From positions 1 to 7,759 of the forward strand of contig JAGXHC010000223.1 in the NCBI GenBank assembly GCA_024636405.1: a DNA stretch of 7,759 bases, in the 5' to 3' direction. The DNA comes from Sulfitobacter sp. (lineage in GTDB: Bacteria; Pseudomonadota; Alphaproteobacteria; Rhodobacterales; Rhodobacteraceae). Shown one piece after another: positions 5,976-7,759 of the stretch. The number at the start of each line of letters is the position of its first letter. Position 1 is the first letter of the stretch. A model generated the notes under the pieces. That model saw only the letters and a program-made list of their open reading frames with translations. It had not been told where the DNA came from and ran no database searches. The position numbers and the translations under genes were made by a program.

Positions 5976-6733
5976 GTCAGCCTCATTGGGATGCCCGCAG
6001 CGGCCATATGCTGTTTGGCCTGTGCCACGGTAAATGTGCCAAAATGAAATATCGACGCGGCCAGCACAGCCGATGCGCCGCCTTGGGTCACGCCCTCAAC
6101 AAGATGATCGAGCGTGCCGACACCGCCAGATGCGATCACCGGGATGCTGACGACGTCCGTTATGGCGCGCGTCAAAGGCAGGTTGAACCCCTGCTTGGTG
6201 CCATCCCGGTCCATGGATGTGAGCAGGATTTCACCTGCGCCCCTTGCGGTCACGGTGCGGGCGAACGCCACGGCATCAATGCCCGTCGCCTTGCGGCCGC
6301 CGTGTGTAAAAATCTCCCATTTACCGGGGCTTACGGTCTTTGCATCAATCGCCACGACGATGCACTGGCTGCCGAAATGGTCAGCGGCCCGGGCCACGAC
6401 ATCGGGGTCGGCGACGGCGGCGGAGTTAAAGCTGACCTTGTCCGCACCCGCCAGCAACAGCGCGCGCACGTCCGCCACGGTGCGCACGCCGCCGCCCACC
6501 GTTAGCGGGATATAGCAATGCTCTGCGGTGCGGCGCACCAGATCAAACATCGTGCCGCGGTTCTCATGGGTGGCGTGAATATCCAGAAAACAAAGCTCGT
6601 CCGCACCGGCTGCGTCATAGGCAATGGCGGCATCCACCGGATCGCCTGCGTCGCGCAGCCCGACAAAGTTGACGCCTTTGACGACACGCCCGTCAGCGAC
6701 ATCAAGACAGGGGATGATCCGGGTTTTCAGCAT
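5972..6733 (-). CDS. hisF: Imidazole glycerol phosphate synthase cyclase subunit HisF
   Basis: A 253-residue (beta/alpha)8-barrel subunit. With HisH it turns PRFAR and glutamine-derived ammonia into imidazole glycerol phosphate and AICAR, linking histidine to purine synthesis. Catalytic Asp11 (PCLD) and Asp130 (AIDAK) are both present. Phosphate-binding loops are seen at GGG (80-82) and SGG (202-204), and [14 protein letters not shown] (169-182) is canonical. The N-terminus [11 protein letters not shown] fixes the start at ATG 6731-6733 on the minus strand, although the sequence before it (GCTACATCCGTCCC) has no Shine-Dalgarno match. HisH is not in the window. hisA lies upstream but is separated by a 267-base repeat-rich spacer. 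Confidence 0.97.
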   Translation of the reverse strand: MLKTRIIPCLDVADGRVVKGVNFVGLRDAGDPVDAAIAYDAAGADELCFLDIHATHENRGTMFDLVRRTAEHCYIPLTVGGGVRTVADVRALLLAGADKVSFNSAAVADPDVVARAADHFGSQCIVVAIDAKTVSPGKWEIFTHGGRKATGIDAVAFARTVTARGAGEILLTSMDRDGTKQGFNLPLTRAITDVVSIPVIASGGVGTLDHLVEGVTQGGASAVLAASIFHFGTFTVAQAKQHMAAAGIPMRLT

Positions 6734-6747
6734 GGGACGGATGTAGC

Positions 6748-6765
6748 GGGGCGGGCAGGGCTGGG
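6748..6765 (+). other. Compact G-quadruplex motif upstream of hisF
   Basis: Four G-tracts (6748-6751, 6753-6755, 6758-6760, 6763-6765) with loops of 1, 2 and 2 bases lie on the plus strand. That is the template strand for hisF, with the nearest tract 15 bases from the hisF start codon. The hisF mRNA leader is correspondingly C-rich. Short loops usually mean a stable fold; any regulatory role is inference. Confidence 0.6.
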
Positions 6766-6778
6766 CAAGCCAGATGAT

Positions 6779-6811
6779 GCGCGCCGGGCCAATTCAGAGC
6801 GCCGGGCGCGC
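6779..6811. repeat. Inverted repeat in the hisA-hisF spacer (11-base arms)
   Basis: The arms are at 6779-6789 (GCGCGCCGGGC) and 6801-6811 (GCCGGGCGCGC), with an 11-base loop. Ten of eleven positions pair; the only mismatch is G6786 against G6804. This would be a very stable stem in the mRNA leader about 45 bases before hisF. No T-run follows on the minus strand. Confidence 0.6.
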
Positions 6812-6815
6812 AACG

Positions 6816-6838
6816 TTTTACCGGTCTGTCCGGAAAAA
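6816..6838. repeat. Operator-like 23-base palindrome
   Basis: TTTT-A-CCGG (6816-6824) and CCGG-A-AAAA (6830-6838) are symmetric about T6827, with one mismatched pair (A6820/A6834). The T-tract precedes rather than follows the stem on both strands, so it is not a terminator. The shape suits a dimeric DNA-binding protein. A shorter related CCGG-TGT-CCGG lies at 6989-6999, next to the hisA stop. Confidence 0.4.
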
Positions 6839-6852
6839 TGCACCGAATCAGG

Positions 6853-6950
6853 GTTAACGGCCTGCACAGCAGGGGTTTGGGCGGTACACATCGCGTACCG
6901 CATCCGTACACCGCGCGTACACCGGCTGTGCAGGCCTGCGCCGCGTTAAC
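6853..6950. repeat. Nested repeat: GTTAAC / 12-base inverted repeat / four 11-base units
   Basis: GTTAAC occurs at 6853-6858 and 6945-6950. Inside are perfect 12-base inverted arms GGCCTGCACAGC (6859-6870) and GCTGTGCAGGCC (6925-6936). Between and partly overlapping the right arm, GTAC recurs at 6884, 6895, 6906 and 6917, exactly 11 bases apart: GTACACATCGC, GTACCGCATCC, GTACACCGCGC, GTACACCGGCT. Units 1 and 2 also form a hairpin (GCGGTAC 6881-6887 with GTACCGC 6895-6901), and CGTACACCG is repeated exactly at 6905-6913 and 6916-6924. This could be an operator array, a structured RNA or a copy of a dispersed palindromic repeat; I cannot tell which. Confidence 0.75.
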
Positions 6951-6958
6951 ACGGCGCA
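6937..6958. repeat. Hairpin adjoining the right arm of the nested repeat
   Basis: TGCGCCG (6937-6943) and CGGCGCA (6952-6958) form a perfect 7-bp stem around an 8-base loop that contains the right-hand GTTAAC. It abuts the 12-base arm at 6925-6936, so the two stems could stack. It lies about 40 bases downstream of the hisA stop on the minus strand. No T-run follows, so termination after hisA is unproven. Confidence 0.45.
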
Positions 6959-7000
6959 CGGCACGATTGTTTACAAAGCGTTGACGCCCCGGTGTCCGGA

Positions 7001-7720
7001 TCAGCGGGCGAGCGTGGCCAGCGCCGCGCGCAGATCAATCGCGCCATCATAAAGCGCGCGCCCCGAAATTGCGCCCTCGATCACGCCGGTGTCGCGCAAG
7101 GCCAGAAGATCATCCAGCGATGACACCCCCCCCGACGCAATGACAGGGATCGACACGGCGCGTGCCAGTGCTGCGGTGGCGTTAATGTTCGGCCCGCCCA
7201 TCGCGCCGTCGCGGTTGATGTCGGTATAGATGATCGCGGCCACGCCTGCGTCCTCAAAGGAACGGGCAAGGTCGGTGACCATCACATCGGTTTCCGTCGC
7301 CCAGCCCTTGGTCGCCACGCGGCCATTGCGCGCGTCGATGCCCACCGCGACCTGACCGGGAAATGCACGCGCGGCTTCGCGGACCAGATCGGGGTTTTCC
7401 ACCGCAACGGTGCCCAGGATCACGCGTGCCAGCCCCTTGTCCAGCCACCGCTCGACCGTTGCCATGTCACGGATGCCACCGCCAAGCTGGGCAGGCACCT
7501 TGCAGGCCTTGAGGATCGCCTCTACCGGGGCTGCGTTTACAGGGGTGCCTGCAAAGGCGCCGTTGAGATCGACAAGGTGCAGCCAACTGCATCCCGCATC
7601 AACAAAGGTCCGCGCCTGCGCGGCCGGATCGTCGCTGAATACCGTGGCGCGCTGCATGTCGCCGTGAACAAGGCGCACGGCCTGTCCGTCCTTGAGGTCA
7701 ATCGCAGGGTAGAGGATCAT
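7001..7720 (-). CDS. hisA: ProFAR isomerase HisA
   Basis: A 239-residue (beta/alpha)8-barrel enzyme that isomerises ProFAR to PRFAR, the substrate of HisF/His[13 protein letters not shown] is the family N-terminus, so I start at ATG 7718-7720 (minus strand), with AAAGG seven bases upstream; the open frame extends another 13 codons to the window edge without support. Catalytic Asp8 (AIDLKDG) and Asp129 (GIDARNG) are present. Phosphate sites are GGGIRD (80-85) and SGGVSS (196-201), and [12 protein letters not shown] (165-176) is canonical. The length is normal. The upstream neighbour lies outside the window. Downstream hisF is separated by the repeat-rich spacer, unusual for genes encoding consecutive steps. 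Confidence 0.97.
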   Translation of the reverse strand: MILYPAIDLKDGQAVRLVHGDMQRATVFSDDPAAQARTFVDAGCSWLHLVDLNGAFAGTPVNAAPVEAILKACKVPAQLGGGIRDMATVERWLDKGLARVILGTVAVENPDLVREAARAFPGQVAVGIDARNGRVATKGWATETDVMVTDLARSFEDAGVAAIIYTDINRDGAMGGPNINATAALARAVSIPVIASGGVSSLDDLLALRDTGVIEGAISGRALYDGAIDLRAALATLAR

Positions 7721-7759
7721 GGTGCGGCCTTTGTCAGCGGGGTTGGCGCGGTTATGCAC

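Noticed and set aside
6518..6949. 143-codon plus-strand ORF antisense to the hisF 5' end
   Set aside because: Most of it is the mirror of hisF codons; it has no ribosome binding site or protein-family features.
6702..6959. 85-codon minus-strand ORF across the hisA-hisF spacer ending inside hisF
   Set aside because: It begins with GTG, has no recognisable domain, is rich in Cys, Pro and Arg as expected from G+C-rich repeat DNA, and crosses the inverted repeats. Coupling to hisF is possible but unsupported.

Overview
The window looks like ordinary chromosomal DNA from an alphaproteobacterium, most likely a marine Rhodobacteraceae (Roseobacter-group) member. The evidence is the moderately high G+C, the wording of the HisF, HisA and RlmB proteins, tRNA-Tyr sitting divergently beside rlmB, and a small roseobacter-style zinc-ribbon gene just after rlmB. 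This assignment is from recall of protein style, not from a search. No phage, transposon, CRISPR array or defence locus is visible.

Layout, left to right. (1) Bases 1-3313, plus strand: the end of a peptide/nickel-type ABC importer operon, with permease 1 (5' end cut off by the window), permease 2, ATPase 1 and ATPase 2. Each junction is a 4-base ATGA stop/start overlap, so the subunits are probably made by coupled translation. The substrate-binding protein is not in the window. A four-tract G-quadruplex motif begins two bases after the last stop codon. (2) 3515-3598, minus strand: a complete tRNA-Tyr(GTA) with encoded CCA. (3) 3714-4816, plus strand: rlmB (23S rRNA 2'-O-methyltransferase), then a small zinc-ribbon gene that seems to start at an ATA codon. 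(4) 4817-5024: an intergenic stretch ending in a textbook rho-independent terminator, possibly holding a small RNA. (5) 5025-5492, plus strand: a CoA-binding-domain (YccU-like) protein, followed by a possible 19-residue small ORF with a strong ribosome binding site. (6) 5667-7720, minus strand: histidine genes hisA, hisF and hisE, transcribed right to left. HisA and HisF catalyse adjacent steps. HisE is the pyrophosphatase that acts earlier in the same pathway. hisF and hisE overlap by ATGA, but hisA and hisF are separated by 267 bases.

The most unusual DNA is that hisA-hisF spacer (6734-7000). It holds four GTAC-centred units spaced exactly 11 bases apart, enclosed by perfect 12-base inverted repeats and bracketed by two GTTAAC sites. 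It also holds two further inverted repeats, a second hairpin, and a compact G-quadruplex motif just upstream of a hisF start that lacks a Shine-Dalgarno sequence. I do not see a new protein system. The points worth checking are this spacer, the ATA start, the small ORF, the possible small RNA and the missing C-terminal cysteines in both transporter ATPases.
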